DNA from: an uncultured Roseobacter sp.
GTDB taxonomy: Bacteria; Pseudomonadota; Alphaproteobacteria; Rhodobacterales; Rhodobacteraceae
NCBI RefSeq assembly: GCF_947495275.1
Contig: NZ_CANLYL010000002.1
Span: 124,001 to 188,000, forward strand
Direction of reading: 5' to 3'
DNA: 64,000 nt
The stretch's first letter is position 1. Each line of letters opens with the position of its first letter. Of this stretch, positions 19,650 to 28,941 are shown piece by piece. The notes beneath the pieces are model-generated. The model was given only the letters and a program-made list of their open reading frames with translations, did no database searches and was not told where the DNA came from. The position numbers and the translations under genes are program-made.

Positions 19650-21188
19650 TCAGCGCCTGAACACGATCTGAAAAATGGCACCCTTGTTGCCGGGTTTCGC
19701 TCTCAATGTCGCGCCATAGCCCTCCAGAATGGTTTTGCAGATCGCTAGCCCCATGCCGGTGCCGCCCGTGTCGCGCCGTGTCGTGAAAAACGGCTCGGAC
19801 AGGCGGTCAATATCCTCCGCCTCGATGCCATCGCCATCATCTGCCAAGGTCAGGACATGCCCATCCCGGGAAATCCGCAGCGTTTGTGCATTATGGGCCT
19901 GCGCGTTTTGCGCCATGTGCAGCAGGATCATCCGGCCATGTTCCACGGTCAGGGGCAGCTGTGTATCCTCAGGGCAGCCATTGTCGATGCGCAAGCCGTC
20001 TACCTGCGGGATCATTTCGCAGAGCTTGCCCGGCTCACCCGGCGCCATGGTTCTCGCCTGAGTCATTTCACGCAATTGCTCCAGCAAGGCGTTCATGCGG
20101 TGACCCTCGGCGGCGATGTTATCCAGCAGTTTGAGGCGGTCGTCATCGGCAAGGCCATCGCCCTGTAACAGCTCTGCCGCAGCCACGATGGTCGTGACGG
20201 GTGATTTCAGCTCATGGGTCACATGATCCGAATAGGTTGTGATCTCCTGCGAGCGTTTGGTCAGTGTCGCGGCCATCTGTTCAACGCTTTCGCCCAGGGT
20301 GGCAAGCTCGCGAAATCCGTAATGCGGCAGCGCTGCCGCGTGGTCCTTGTGGCCCTCAGCCACCGCCATTGCCGCATCGCGCAGCCCCGTCACGGGACGT
20401 GAAATCAGCCGGATCAGCACCCATCCGATCAGAGAGGCAAGGGCGAGCATGACGACAAACATGGTCAGGATGGCGCTGCGTTCCTGATAGAGGAATTTGC
20501 CCAGATTGAGGGGTGTTCGTGAAATGTGGACGGCACCAATGACGCGATCTGCAACAATCACCGGATAGGCGACAAAAACGCGAAACCCGGTGTCGCGGCT
20601 CAGGGACGCAAGCGGATGCACCTTGTTGCCATCGCCGCGCAACCGCAGCACCCGACCGATATCACCACCCAGTGCCGCCTGAACTTCGACAAGATCGCCA
20701 AGGCTCGGGGCACCGGGCGCGTTCAAAAGCCGCCCGTCATGGCTCAGAAACGCAACGCCGGAGAAGGTTGTCTGCTGCGCCCCCCGGGCGATGCTGACAA
20801 GCGGGTCAATGATGGCCATATACCGCGGGTCAATTTCCGTCGAAACCGGGTCACCTGCCGGGCGCGGTGGCAGCACCGGATCGTGACGCACATTCAACAG
20901 CGCCCGCGCCGGATGCAGGTCCTGGCCCCAGTGCTGCTTTTGTGCATCCGTCAGAGCGGTGCCAATTGTCGGTCCGGGCAGGGGGCTGAAGGCGCTCGCG
21001 TAAAGCTCGGCATAGATGGCGGCTTGCTGAATAAGCGATTGTTCTGTCTCCCGCACGAACTGGTTCGAGGTCAGCCGAAGGGCGAGCAGTGCGATCAGCG
21101 GAACCGAGACAAGGGCCGCACAAACGCCTGCAACAACCATCGCAATGGACGGGCGCCGGCGTTTTCGGATGCCGGTCACCTGCGACAT
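19650..21188 (-). CDS. Sensor histidine kinase (CreC-like)
   Basis: This 512-residue sensor kinase has two membrane segments (residues about 17-38 and 238-260) that frame a periplasmic sensor of roughly 200 residues. They are followed by a HAMP-type linker, a phospho-acceptor motif THELKSPVTT with H325, and a kinase domain with N (HMAQNAQAHNA), G1 (DDGDGIE), F (EPFFTTR) and G2 (GGTGMGLAI) boxes. The HELKSP box resembles that of CreC. Its start overlaps the response-regulator gene by 13 bases, and both follow the exosortase/VWA pair in one operon, so it probably senses something connected to that envelope system. Confidence 0.92.
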   Translation of the reverse strand: MSQVTGIRKRRRPSIAMVVAGVCAALVSVPLIALLALRLTSNQFVRETEQSLIQQAAIYAELYASAFSPLPGPTIGTALTDAQKQHWGQDLHPARALLNVRHDPVLPPRPAGDPVSTEIDPRYMAIIDPLVSIARGAQQTTFSGVAFLSHDGRLLNAPGAPSLGDLVEVQAALGGDIGRVLRLRGDGNKVHPLASLSRDTGFRVFVAYPVIVADRVIGAVHISRTPLNLGKFLYQERSAILTMFVVMLALASLIGWVLIRLISRPVTGLRDAAMAVAEGHKDHAAALPHYGFRELATLGESVEQMAATLTKRSQEITTYSDHVTHELKSPVTTIVAAAELLQGDGLADDDRLKLLDNIAAEGHRMNALLEQLREMTQARTMAPGEPGKLCEMIPQVDGLRIDNGCPEDTQLPLTVEHGRMILLHMAQNAQAHNAQTLRISRDGHVLTLADDGDGIEAEDIDRLSEPFFTTRRDTGGTGMGLAICKTILEGYGATLRAKPGNKGAIFQIVFRR

Positions 21189-21856
21189 GTGCCCAGTTTC
21201 AGGCCAACGCTATGGACGGTTGCGATCAGATCGCCACACCCCACTGCCGCTGCCTTTGCGCGAATATTGCGCAGGTGGCTGTCCAATGTCCGGCCTGACA
21301 GGGCGGTATTGGGCCCATAGATGCCGGTGATCAGCTGGTTGCGGTCAAAAACCCGCTGTGGCGCGCGCACCAGCAGTTCCAGCAAGGAAAATTCCGTCGC
21401 GGTCAGGACCAGTTCGGCCCCGCCAAGAACACAGCTGTGAGCGGTCGGATGCAAGGTCAGATCCCCGTGGCTCAGACTGTCATCCGCCGCAGGTTTACCG
21501 CGCGCAAGGATCGCCTTGATCCGCAGAACCAGTTCGCGCGGACTGAAGGGTTTGGGCACGAAATCATCCGCGCCCAGTTCAAAGCCCAGCACCCGGTCAA
21601 TCTCATCTTCCTGTGCAGTCAGGAAGAGCACCGGAACATTTGAGGTGGCGCGGATCGCCTTGCAGCAGTCAAAGCCATCCATTTGTGGCATCCCGATATC
21701 AAGAACCACCAGATCGACAGCCTCACGCGAGATCCGGGTCAGCGCAGCCTGACCATTTGCCGCCTCCAGCGTCTCGAAACCCGCCGATTGCAAGGCGATC
21801 CGCACGACATCGCGAATATGCGGGTCATCATCAACAATCAGGACGCGGGACATCAT
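21176..21856 (-). CDS. OmpR-family response regulator
   Basis: This 226-residue regulator has a receiver domain with acidic pocket VDDD at 8-11, phospho-acceptor D53 in VVLDIGMP and Lys in FVPKPFSP. A winged-helix DNA-binding domain of OmpR type follows (LTATEFSLLELLVRAPQRVFDR, then LDSHLRNIRAK). The ATG at 21856 overlaps the stop of the VIT/VWA gene by four bases (ATGA), which decides the start. It pairs with the kinase downstream. Its targets are unknown; autoregulation of this four-gene operon is plausible. Confidence 0.93.
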   Translation of the reverse strand: MMSRVLIVDDDPHIRDVVRIALQSAGFETLEAANGQAALTRISREAVDLVVLDIGMPQMDGFDCCKAIRATSNVPVLFLTAQEDEIDRVLGFELGADDFVPKPFSPRELVLRIKAILARGKPAADDSLSHGDLTLHPTAHSCVLGGAELVLTATEFSLLELLVRAPQRVFDRNQLITGIYGPNTALSGRTLDSHLRNIRAKAAAVGCGDLIATVHSVGLKLGTCRR

Positions 21857-23943
21857 GGGTGACGTTGTACTTCCGCGCATCGCTTTGTCCAGAACCAACC
21901 GGCACTTGCGATCCTGCGGCGCAGGCTGATCAGCGACATGACGAGGACGATCAGAAAGCCGAAGATCGTTTGAGGCTCCGGTGTGGACGCGCCGGAAAAC
22001 CCGCCCTGAAACGCGGTGACGGGCACGCCTGCGGGGATCGGCAACGGAACCGATGCCGGTGTCGCCGCCTGTCCGGTCGTGTTCACCTTTTGCCGGGACA
22101 CCGCAACAAAGGAGGTGTTCTGCGTTTGCAGCGAGAAGGCCAGGCCAAGGCGGGTGATCTCCGCATTCGCGGCCTGCGCATTGTCGCGCCCAAGGGCCAC
22201 GTCGCGCGTCAGCGTCGCAATCCGGTTGCGGGCCCAGACCAGCGGCAAACCCGCCGCCTGTTCGTTATGTGTCAGGCTCAGCGCCACCGGCATTTCCGCA
22301 GCCCGGCCCTGGACGAGACCTTTGACCATGATCTGTGCCGTGTCGGGGCCGTTGTGACGCGCATAGACCCGCAGACCCTGCCCCGCGAAGAGGTCAGGAA
22401 TGCGCGACGGCGTAACATCGGAAACCTCCAGATCGCCCCAATCAATATGGATGTCGGTCAACAGCGGCGTCTTTAAGTCTGCGGCAAGGGTTTCGGCCAC
22501 ATCATTGGCCTTTTCCCCCACCGGCACGTAGCGGGTATAGCCACGCCCCTCTTGCGTCATGGCATCGAGCAGATAGCGGTTCACCGAACTGCCAATGCCA
22601 AAGGCATAGATGCGCGCATCACCGATCTGTCGGTGGATCGTCCGCAAGACCTGTGCTTCGTCACCGATGTAGCCGTCGCTCAGAAAGACAACGATCCGCA
22701 GGGTGTCGGCGGGCTGCTCTGTGGCAAGGGCCGTGCGGATGGCCTTGTCGATCTCGGTCCCGCCACCGGCACTCAGGCGGCGCACGTAATCGCGCGCCTG
22801 CCGAACATTACGCCCCGTCGCAGGCTGGGCCTCGGCGGAATAGGTCCGGGTGGTATCGGAAAAAGGGATGATCCGGAAATAGTCATCTTCACGCAGCCCC
22901 TGAAGGGCCCTGTCCATGAAAACCTTGCTGGCCTCCATTGGCGCGCCATTCATGGAACCAGAGGTGTCCAGAACAAAGACAAGCTCGCGCGGGGTAATCA
23001 TCGCGTCGTCAGGCAGTGCGGGGGGTTCCACCATCAGCGACAGAAAGCCGCCGCGTTCGTCAACATGCGACAGGCTCGCCGCCTCAAGGGTCGCGCGCCC
23101 CAGCTTGTAGCGGATCACGAGGTCTTTGTTGTCGAGCACCCGCGCATCGGAGAAGGCAGCGGTCAGCCCGTTTTCGGTTCTTTCAACGGTCAGAGGATGC
23201 GTCGCACTGCCGAAATCCGCGACGGAAATGCCGCTGATCATTTTCAGGTCAAGCGAGACCCGCTCAGCGCGAAAGGTCTCTGGGATCTCCAGCCCAAACA
23301 CCGGCGGGTGATCCGGCACATCGGCGATGGTCCATGTGTTGACCGGCAACGCCGCAGACTCCTCTGTCGCAATCGCTGCGGTTTCTGCCGCCTCCGGCGA
23401 TCCCTTGTAGCGCGGGCCGACGACCAGGGGGATGACCAGCTCCTGTTGGCCGTCGATTTTCGGCACCATCTGTACGTAGCGCAGGGTCACTTCGATGGGC
23501 AGCCCCGGCATCAGATTGGCGATGCGTTGCGTGAACATATTCGGGCGGTGCTGGGTCAGGAGGGCTGCGGCCTTACCCGCCTCGGCAGCCTCCTCAAACG
23601 TGGCTTCGGCCTGGGCCTTCTCCTGAATGACGGCTGTTACGATGTCATCGCCCACGACCATCTCCATGCCGTAGATGGCCGCGCTCTGGTTCAGGGGGAA
23701 AAGATATTCCGCCTCAATCGGCAGCTGCGCGTCGTTGACAAAGGTCTGCGTGATCTCGACCGTGGCCACATCGCCTTCGATGCTGACCGCGATGTCGCTG
23801 TGCAGCATCGGCAGCAGAAACGCCTCACCTCCCAAGGACCCGATCACGTGACCTCCCATGTCGTCGGGGGTGAGTGCCCGCGCGACAGGCGCGCTTGTGA
23901 GGCTGAAAAGGGCGCAGAGAAGCGCAAGCAATGAGTGTCGCAT
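21853..23943 (-). CDS. VIT/VWA-domain protein with PEP-type C-terminal sorting signal
   Basis: This 696-residue exported protein has an N-terminal signal peptide (SLLALLCALFSLTSAPVARA), a vault/inter-alpha-trypsin (VIT) domain in the first 160 residues (SIEGDVATVEITQTFVNDA), and a von Willebrand A domain with a complete metal site start (VFVLDTSGSMNG) near residue 320. At the C-terminus, TPEPQT is followed by a hydrophobic helix (IFGFLIVLVMSLISL) and RRR, a PEP-CTERM-like exosortase signal beginning near residue 654. About 18 residues follow the basic patch, which is unusually long. The adjacent exosortase gene makes it the likely dedicated substrate. VIT/VWA proteins are adhesion-type surface proteins. 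Confidence 0.88.
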   Translation of the reverse strand: MRHSLLALLCALFSLTSAPVARALTPDDMGGHVIGSLGGEAFLLPMLHSDIAVSIEGDVATVEITQTFVNDAQLPIEAEYLFPLNQSAAIYGMEMVVGDDIVTAVIQEKAQAEATFEEAAEAGKAAALLTQHRPNMFTQRIANLMPGLPIEVTLRYVQMVPKIDGQQELVIPLVVGPRYKGSPEAAETAAIATEESAALPVNTWTIADVPDHPPVFGLEIPETFRAERVSLDLKMISGISVADFGSATHPLTVERTENGLTAAFSDARVLDNKDLVIRYKLGRATLEAASLSHVDERGGFLSLMVEPPALPDDAMITPRELVFVLDTSGSMNGAPMEASKVFMDRALQGLREDDYFRIIPFSDTTRTYSAEAQPATGRNVRQARDYVRRLSAGGGTEIDKAIRTALATEQPADTLRIVVFLSDGYIGDEAQVLRTIHRQIGDARIYAFGIGSSVNRYLLDAMTQEGRGYTRYVPVGEKANDVAETLAADLKTPLLTDIHIDWGDLEVSDVTPSRIPDLFAGQGLRVYARHNGPDTAQIMVKGLVQGRAAEMPVALSLTHNEQAAGLPLVWARNRIATLTRDVALGRDNAQAANAEITRLGLAFSLQTQNTSFVAVSRQKVNTTGQAATPASVPLPIPAGVPVTAFQGGFSGASTPEPQTIFGFLIVLVMSLISLRRRIASAGWFWTKRCAEVQRHP

Positions 23944-23955
23944 GGTATCCTCGTG

Positions 23956-25380
23956 TTAGGGAAGGTCGAGTGCAGCCAGCGTTGCCAGCTCATAGGAATT
24001 TCGGGCGGTCTCGGGAAGTGCTGCGGGGGTGATCCGTTGAACGGACCGCCAAGTGCGGGATGTGCCGATGAGCCACCGCCACACCGCCTCTCCCACGCTT
24101 GCGGTTGCATACCCCTGTTCCGAGATGAAACTTACCGCGACGGTCCAGACCTGACCGTCCGGTCCCGTGGCCTCATAGATCGAGGTCGGGATCGGGTCGA
24201 ACCGGGTGCCCTTGAACGCGACCTCAAAGCCCATGCCCCGCAGGCAGGTTTCCGGGGAATGCAAGTGGCGCAATGGCGATGAGGTGCTGACAAGGTTCAG
24301 GCCAAGCGGGCCGTATTGCACCTTCTGGGCCGTTCCCCCGAAGGCGGTGAAATAATGCTGTTCGATCTCTGACAGGGCAACCTCGACCGCGGGGTGGCCG
24401 CGCAACTGTATGGGCAAAATCGCTGCTTTTACGGGGGCGGATACGTCGAGGGGCCGTCCGGGCGCGCTGACGATGCTCAACGCGGCGATGATCGCGCAGG
24501 CCACGATGGGCAGCTGCGCTTGCCATGGTATTTGCCATGCGACGCAGATGCGGCTGTTTCGGCGCGCTGGGGTCGGACGGTAGAAACAAAGGGACAGCCC
24601 GCCGGACAGGGCAATCGTCATCACCCCGATTGCCACATGCGGCACTTGGACCATCGTGTCATAACCAAGTGCCAGCCCAGCGGCCAAAAGGCTGATCCGC
24701 AGGGCATTTCCCAACAAGGCAAACAGCATAACCACCCCCAGACCACTGATGGCAGGCAAAAAAGCTGGCCGATAAATCACGTTCAGAAAGGCCCAGAGAC
24801 TGACCATCAACAACAATCCCGACGCACCGGAGCAGGGCAGGTCCACCAGAACGTCAGCCCCGTTCACCTGGAGCCGCACGCCTTCGCAGATCAGATCGTC
24901 AAAGACCGGCGACAGCATTCGGCAGGCGACTTCCGCGGATAGCCTTTGCAACGGATAGCCTGCGACCCGCTGCAGGATCGGGCCAAGCGGCAAGGCAAAG
25001 AGGAAAAATACCGCGAGCCAGAACGGCGAGATCGCGAAACGGCGATGTTCAAGGCGTAGCAAGGCCGCCAGCGCGTAGATATCAGCCGCAAGGGCAAGCG
25101 CGCTTACGATGTTTACGGCAAGTATTTGGCCCAGCAGGCGCAGGCCCGCAGCGAAGAGAAACAGAACAAAAACGCGACCGGTCGGGGGTGCCGCTCTGGG
25201 GGAGGAGCTTTTAAGGGACAGACCAACCAGACCGAAAAGTGCCAGACAATAAAGTCCCCCATCGGATTGATAGGATGGATCGTGCCAGCTGTGAACGAGC
25301 CATTTGAGGGGCTCGACAGCCAGCAGGGCAGAGGCCAGCGCCAAACCCGTCCAAAGCAATGTATCGCGTTTTTGTTCCAT
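23956..25380 (-). CDS. Exosortase with fused EpsI-like domain
   Basis: Exosortases are membrane cysteine proteases that process PEP-CTERM-type tails. This 474-residue protein has many membrane helices and the catalytic triad: C183 in LPCSGASG, R228 in GNALRISLL and H248 in VPHVAIG. The last 150 residues are a soluble EpsI-like domain with the HSPETCLRGMG motif (H-x-PE-x-C). The ATG at 25380 was chosen because upstream in-frame sequence is poorly conserved in character. It lies 12 bases upstream of its likely single substrate gene. The exact exosortase subtype (XrtN or XrtT have dedicated targets) cannot be decided by eye. Confidence 0.88.
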   Translation of the reverse strand: MEQKRDTLLWTGLALASALLAVEPLKWLVHSWHDPSYQSDGGLYCLALFGLVGLSLKSSSPRAAPPTGRVFVLFLFAAGLRLLGQILAVNIVSALALAADIYALAALLRLEHRRFAISPFWLAVFFLFALPLGPILQRVAGYPLQRLSAEVACRMLSPVFDDLICEGVRLQVNGADVLVDLPCSGASGLLLMVSLWAFLNVIYRPAFLPAISGLGVVMLFALLGNALRISLLAAGLALGYDTMVQVPHVAIGVMTIALSGGLSLCFYRPTPARRNSRICVAWQIPWQAQLPIVACAIIAALSIVSAPGRPLDVSAPVKAAILPIQLRGHPAVEVALSEIEQHYFTAFGGTAQKVQYGPLGLNLVSTSSPLRHLHSPETCLRGMGFEVAFKGTRFDPIPTSIYEATGPDGQVWTVAVSFISEQGYATASVGEAVWRWLIGTSRTWRSVQRITPAALPETARNSYELATLAALDLP

Positions 25381-25703
25381 GCTTGGTGGTATGACGCGCG
25401 GCTTTGCAGATGGGCCTGTCAGGATGTGCAGAAACTGTGCAGCATGGAACATCGTGGATCGGCGTTAAGATACGTGCGCCGGGGCAGGGTTTGTTTAACC
25501 GAGGCGGGTGTTTTCCGGTCTTTGACGTGGATATGCATGGAAACGCCGCTGATCGGTGCACGGGCTGTGCACAGCTTGTGTACGGGGTGTGCGCCGGGGA
25601 TATCCCTTGTTTTGCGGGCCGGTTTGGGACCCGGGCCAGGGGGCATGTCCGGGCCGCCTCGCGGTGTTGCGCGTACGCCTTGGTGACCATTCGGGCAGTG
25701 GTC
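25381..25703. other. Intergenic region upstream of the exosortase gene
   Basis: About 320 bases with no convincing gene. It must carry the promoter of the exosortase operon reading leftward. Several overlapping frames are open through the GC-rich part, but none has a good ribosome site or recognisable product. There are repeated GTGCACAGC-like words near 25558-25575, of unclear meaning. Confidence 0.4.
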
Positions 25704-25737
25704 GAAAAAAAATGCCCCGGCGGTTGGGCCGGAGCAT
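25704..25737 (-). terminator. Rho-independent terminator of the nucleoside ABC operon
   Basis: Read on the minus strand, a ten-pair stem (ATGCTCCGGC / GCCGGGGCAT, one G-U pair) with loop CCAAC is followed directly by eight T. It lies 25 bases after the end of the BMP-family gene, the last gene of the leftward operon. Confidence 0.85.
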
Positions 25738-25761
25738 CGCTTGGGGCTGATGTCAGATGGA

Positions 25762-26841
25762 TCAGTTCGGAATATCGCCTTCAATGCCCTCGACATAAAA
25801 GCTCATGCCCGCAAGGGTGCCGTCATCGGCCACTTCGCCATCCGCCAGCCAATCGCTGCCGTCCTGCTTTTTCAAAGGGCCGGTGAAGGGGTGATATTCG
25901 CCGGAGGCAATCGCGTCTTTCATCGCCAGCGCTTCGGCCTTCACGTCGGCCGGCACCGCGTCAGAAATCTCGCCAATCCCGACCATGCCCGCGCCGATGC
26001 CGTCCCATGTGTCAACACTTTCCCAGGTGCCATCCATCACCGCTTTTGTCCGCGCGATGTAGTAGGGCGCCCAGTCATCAATGATCGAGGAAACGCGCGG
26101 CAGGGGCGCATATTGGCCCATATCGGACGCCTGACCAAAGGTGATCACATTCCCCGCTTCCTGTGCGGCCGCCTGTGGCGCGGTCGAATCCGTGTGTTGC
26201 AGAACAACATCAGCCCCCTGTTCGATCAGAACTTTGGCCGCGTCCGCTTCTTTGGCAGGATCAAACCAAGTGTAGGCCCAAACAATCTTGAACTGCACGT
26301 CAGGATTTACTTTTTTCGCATGAATATAGGCGGAATTGATGCCCCGGATCACTTCGGGAATGGGGAAAGACCCGATATACCCGATGATATTCGATTTGGT
26401 CATCGACCCGGCGATATGTCCCTGGATCGCGCGCCCTTCGTAGAACCGCGCCGAATAGGTCGAGACATTCTCCGCACGTTTGTAGCCCGTAGCATGTTCA
26501 AATTTCACCTTCGGGAACTTCTTGGCGATGTTGATCGTCGGATCCATGTAGCCAAACGACGTGGTGAAGATCAGATCCGCCCCGTCAAGCGCCATTTGTG
26601 TCATCACGCGCTCGCTGTCCGGGCCTTCTGCCACGTTCTCCACGAACACGGTCTCAACCGCATCGCCAAATGCCTCTTCGACCGCAAGGCGGCCCTTGTT
26701 GTGTTCATAGGTCCAGCCGCCGTCGCCGACCGGGCCCACGTAGACGAAACCAACCTTGGTTTTTTCGTGGCCATCGGCAAAGGCGCTTGTGGCCAGACCC
26801 AGCGCCACCGCAGCGCTGGCCAAAAGGGTTGTGATTTTCAT
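25762..26841 (-). CDS. BMP-family substrate-binding protein of a nucleoside ABC importer
   Basis: This 359-residue periplasmic protein binds the substrate of the ABC importer encoded upstream. It has a signal peptide ending near residue 23 (LGLATSAFADG) and BMP/PnrA-like features: KVGFVYVGPVGDGGWTYEHNKG at the start of the mature protein, and TSFGYMDPTINIAKKFP. BMP proteins (PnrA, Med, BmpA) bind purine nucleosides. It is the last gene of the four-gene operon and is followed by a strong terminator. The ATG at 26841 begins the signal peptide; upstream in-frame residues do not look like protein. Confidence 0.92.
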   Translation of the reverse strand: MKITTLLASAAVALGLATSAFADGHEKTKVGFVYVGPVGDGGWTYEHNKGRLAVEEAFGDAVETVFVENVAEGPDSERVMTQMALDGADLIFTTSFGYMDPTINIAKKFPKVKFEHATGYKRAENVSTYSARFYEGRAIQGHIAGSMTKSNIIGYIGSFPIPEVIRGINSAYIHAKKVNPDVQFKIVWAYTWFDPAKEADAAKVLIEQGADVVLQHTDSTAPQAAAQEAGNVITFGQASDMGQYAPLPRVSSIIDDWAPYYIARTKAVMDGTWESVDTWDGIGAGMVGIGEISDAVPADVKAEALAMKDAIASGEYHPFTGPLKKQDGSDWLADGEVADDGTLAGMSFYVEGIEGDIPN

Positions 26842-26893
26842 TTCAGGTCTTCCCCATGTTGTGCAGCCCCTTGTTTGGAGCGTTGATTGGCCT

Positions 26894-27814
26894 CTAGTGC
26901 GAGGCGTGGAATGTTCGGCCCAAAGAGCCGGGTGCCGCACTTTTATCCGCAGACAGGATGACCAGTACGACGATGGTGATCAGATAGGGTGACATTGCCA
27001 GATATTCGACGGGAATGGCAACGCCCGCCCCCTGCAGATTGAGCTGCAATTGCGTGATCCCGCCAAAAAGATAGGCACCCAGCAGAACGCGCCAGGGTTT
27101 CCAACTGGCAAAGACAACCAGCGCGAGCGCGATCCAGCCAACGCCCGCCGTCATCCCTTCGGTCCATTGCGGCACGCGGATCAGGCTGATGTAGGCGCCC
27201 CCCATGCCCGCGCAGGCACCGCCGAACATTATGGCAAGCGTGCGGATGCGAACGACCTTGTAGCCAAGCGCATGGGCCGCGTCGTGGTTTTCGCCGACGG
27301 CCCGCAGAACCAGACCGACGCGGGTATATTTGAGCGTCGCCCAGACTGCCGCAACCAGGCCAATGCCGAAATAAAGGATCGGGTCATGGGAAAAGACGAC
27401 CGGTCCGATGACCGGAATTTCCGCCAGAAACCCGAAGTTGATATCCGGCAGACGCGGTGGTTTGATACCCACATACCCCTGCCCCAGAAGGGCCGACAAA
27501 CCCAGACCAAAGAGCGTGAGCGCGAGGCCGGAAGCCACTTGATTGGCCAGCGTAATCTGGGTCAGAAACGCGAAAAGCAGACTGAGCACCGCGCCACCCG
27601 CAGCCGCTGCCACAAAGCCGATGATCGGGGACCCGGTTTCAACCGCAATGGCAAAGCCGCAGATCGCTCCGAGGATCATCATGCCTTCGACACCGAGGTT
27701 CAGGACACCCGCACGCTCGACCACAAGCTCGCCGGTGGCCGCCAGCAGAATGGGTGTCGCGGCACTCATCAGTGCAGCAAATAGCAGGATCGGATTAATG
27801 ACTGAAAGGTCCAT
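26894..27814 (-). CDS. Nucleoside ABC importer permease (NupQ/YufQ-like)
   Basis: This 306-residue inner-membrane permease of the BPD_transp_2 family (LivH/RbsC type) has the pattern GELVVERAGVLNLGVEGMMILGA near the start, which is characteristic of nucleoside permeases of the YufQ group, and about eight helices. The ATG overlaps the stop of the preceding permease by one base (TAATG). It pairs with the larger permease to form the channel for purine nucleosides or related bases. Confidence 0.92.
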   Translation of the reverse strand: MDLSVINPILLFAALMSAATPILLAATGELVVERAGVLNLGVEGMMILGAICGFAIAVETGSPIIGFVAAAAGGAVLSLLFAFLTQITLANQVASGLALTLFGLGLSALLGQGYVGIKPPRLPDINFGFLAEIPVIGPVVFSHDPILYFGIGLVAAVWATLKYTRVGLVLRAVGENHDAAHALGYKVVRIRTLAIMFGGACAGMGGAYISLIRVPQWTEGMTAGVGWIALALVVFASWKPWRVLLGAYLFGGITQLQLNLQGAGVAIPVEYLAMSPYLITIVVLVILSADKSAAPGSLGRTFHASH

Positions 27815-28896
27815 TATGCGGCCTCCGACCGGCCAAAACGCAGCCTGTAGTTCGTGAACATGTCCAGCGCCAGCAGGAAGAACAGCAACATGCCCTGAAA
27901 GACCTGAATGGCCGCGGCAGGCAGGCCCAATTGGCTTTGCGCTATGTCACCGCCAATGTAGGTCAGCGCCATCAACAGCCCCGCAAGCACGATGCCGATG
28001 GGATGCAGGCGGCCCAGAAACGCCACAATGATGGCTGTGAAACCGTATCCTACGTTAAAGTCGATGCTGACCTGCCCCGCCGGGCCGGAGACTTCGAAAA
28101 GACCGGCAAGTCCGGCTAGCAGACCAGATGTGCCAAGGCAGAAGAGGATCAGCCGGTTTGGATTGACACCAGCAAACCGCGCCGCGCGCGGGGCTTCGCC
28201 GGTGACCCGAACCGCAAATCCCAGCCGGTGCCGCGCCAGCAGCACATAGGCAAAAATCACGGCAATCAGGGCCGCGACAACACCCCAATGCATGCCAGAC
28301 CCGGCAATGATCTCGGCGTTATGGGCGGAAGCATATTGTTGCAGGTTACGGCTGCCCGGAAATCCGAAGCCTTCCGGGTTTTTCAGCAATCCCAAAGACA
28401 TGGAGGCCAAGAACTGCTCCGCCACATAGACCAGCATCAGCGATACGAGGATTTCATTCGTCCCGAATTTTACCTTCAGGAAAGCGGGGATCATCGCCCA
28501 GAGCCAGCCGCCGAATGCACCCGCCAGCACCATAAACGGAAAGATCAGGACATTTTCACTGGGGTAGAAGGCCAGCCCGGCCCCGGCCCCGAAAAGCGCG
28601 CCCATGATGTACTGCCCTTCGGCCCCGATGTTCCAGATACCGGCCTTGAAGCCAAGACTCAGACCAATCGCGATCAGAACGAGCGGCGCGCCCTTGATCA
28701 GAAGCTGCGGGCGATAATAAAACGAGAACTCGCCAAAAAGCGGTTCCCAGAAGATGGTGAGAATGGAGGTCACCGGATCCTTGCCCAAGGCCGCAAAGAG
28801 CAACCCGCCAAAAAAGAAAGTGGCGATCACCGCAAGAACAGGCGTCAAATAAGAAAAGGCGCGACTGGGTTCGGGGCGTTTTTCCAGCGCAATCAT
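27814..28896 (-). CDS. Nucleoside ABC importer permease (NupP/YufP-like)
   Basis: This 360-residue permease is the larger membrane subunit of the same importer. It contains IGLSLGFKAGIWNIGAEGQYIMGALFG, the family's substrate-pore motif, and KFGTNEILVSLMLVYVAEQ. About ten helices are seen. It is separated from the ATPase gene by 45 bases and touches the next permease gene. Together with the BMP protein it indicates uptake of purine nucleosides, which marine bacteria use as carbon and nitrogen sources. Confidence 0.92.
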   Translation of the reverse strand: MIALEKRPEPSRAFSYLTPVLAVIATFFFGGLLFAALGKDPVTSILTIFWEPLFGEFSFYYRPQLLIKGAPLVLIAIGLSLGFKAGIWNIGAEGQYIMGALFGAGAGLAFYPSENVLIFPFMVLAGAFGGWLWAMIPAFLKVKFGTNEILVSLMLVYVAEQFLASMSLGLLKNPEGFGFPGSRNLQQYASAHNAEIIAGSGMHWGVVAALIAVIFAYVLLARHRLGFAVRVTGEAPRAARFAGVNPNRLILFCLGTSGLLAGLAGLFEVSGPAGQVSIDFNVGYGFTAIIVAFLGRLHPIGIVLAGLLMALTYIGGDIAQSQLGLPAAAIQVFQGMLLFFLLALDMFTNYRLRFGRSEAA

Positions 28897-28941
28897 TGCG
28901 GTACGCCCCGTGGGTCAAGAAGGATCGTTGGCTTCAGACGT

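Noticed and set aside
22552-23934. 460-codon plus-strand frame opposite the VIT/VWA gene
   Set aside because: Shadow of a well-supported gene; composition is not protein-like.
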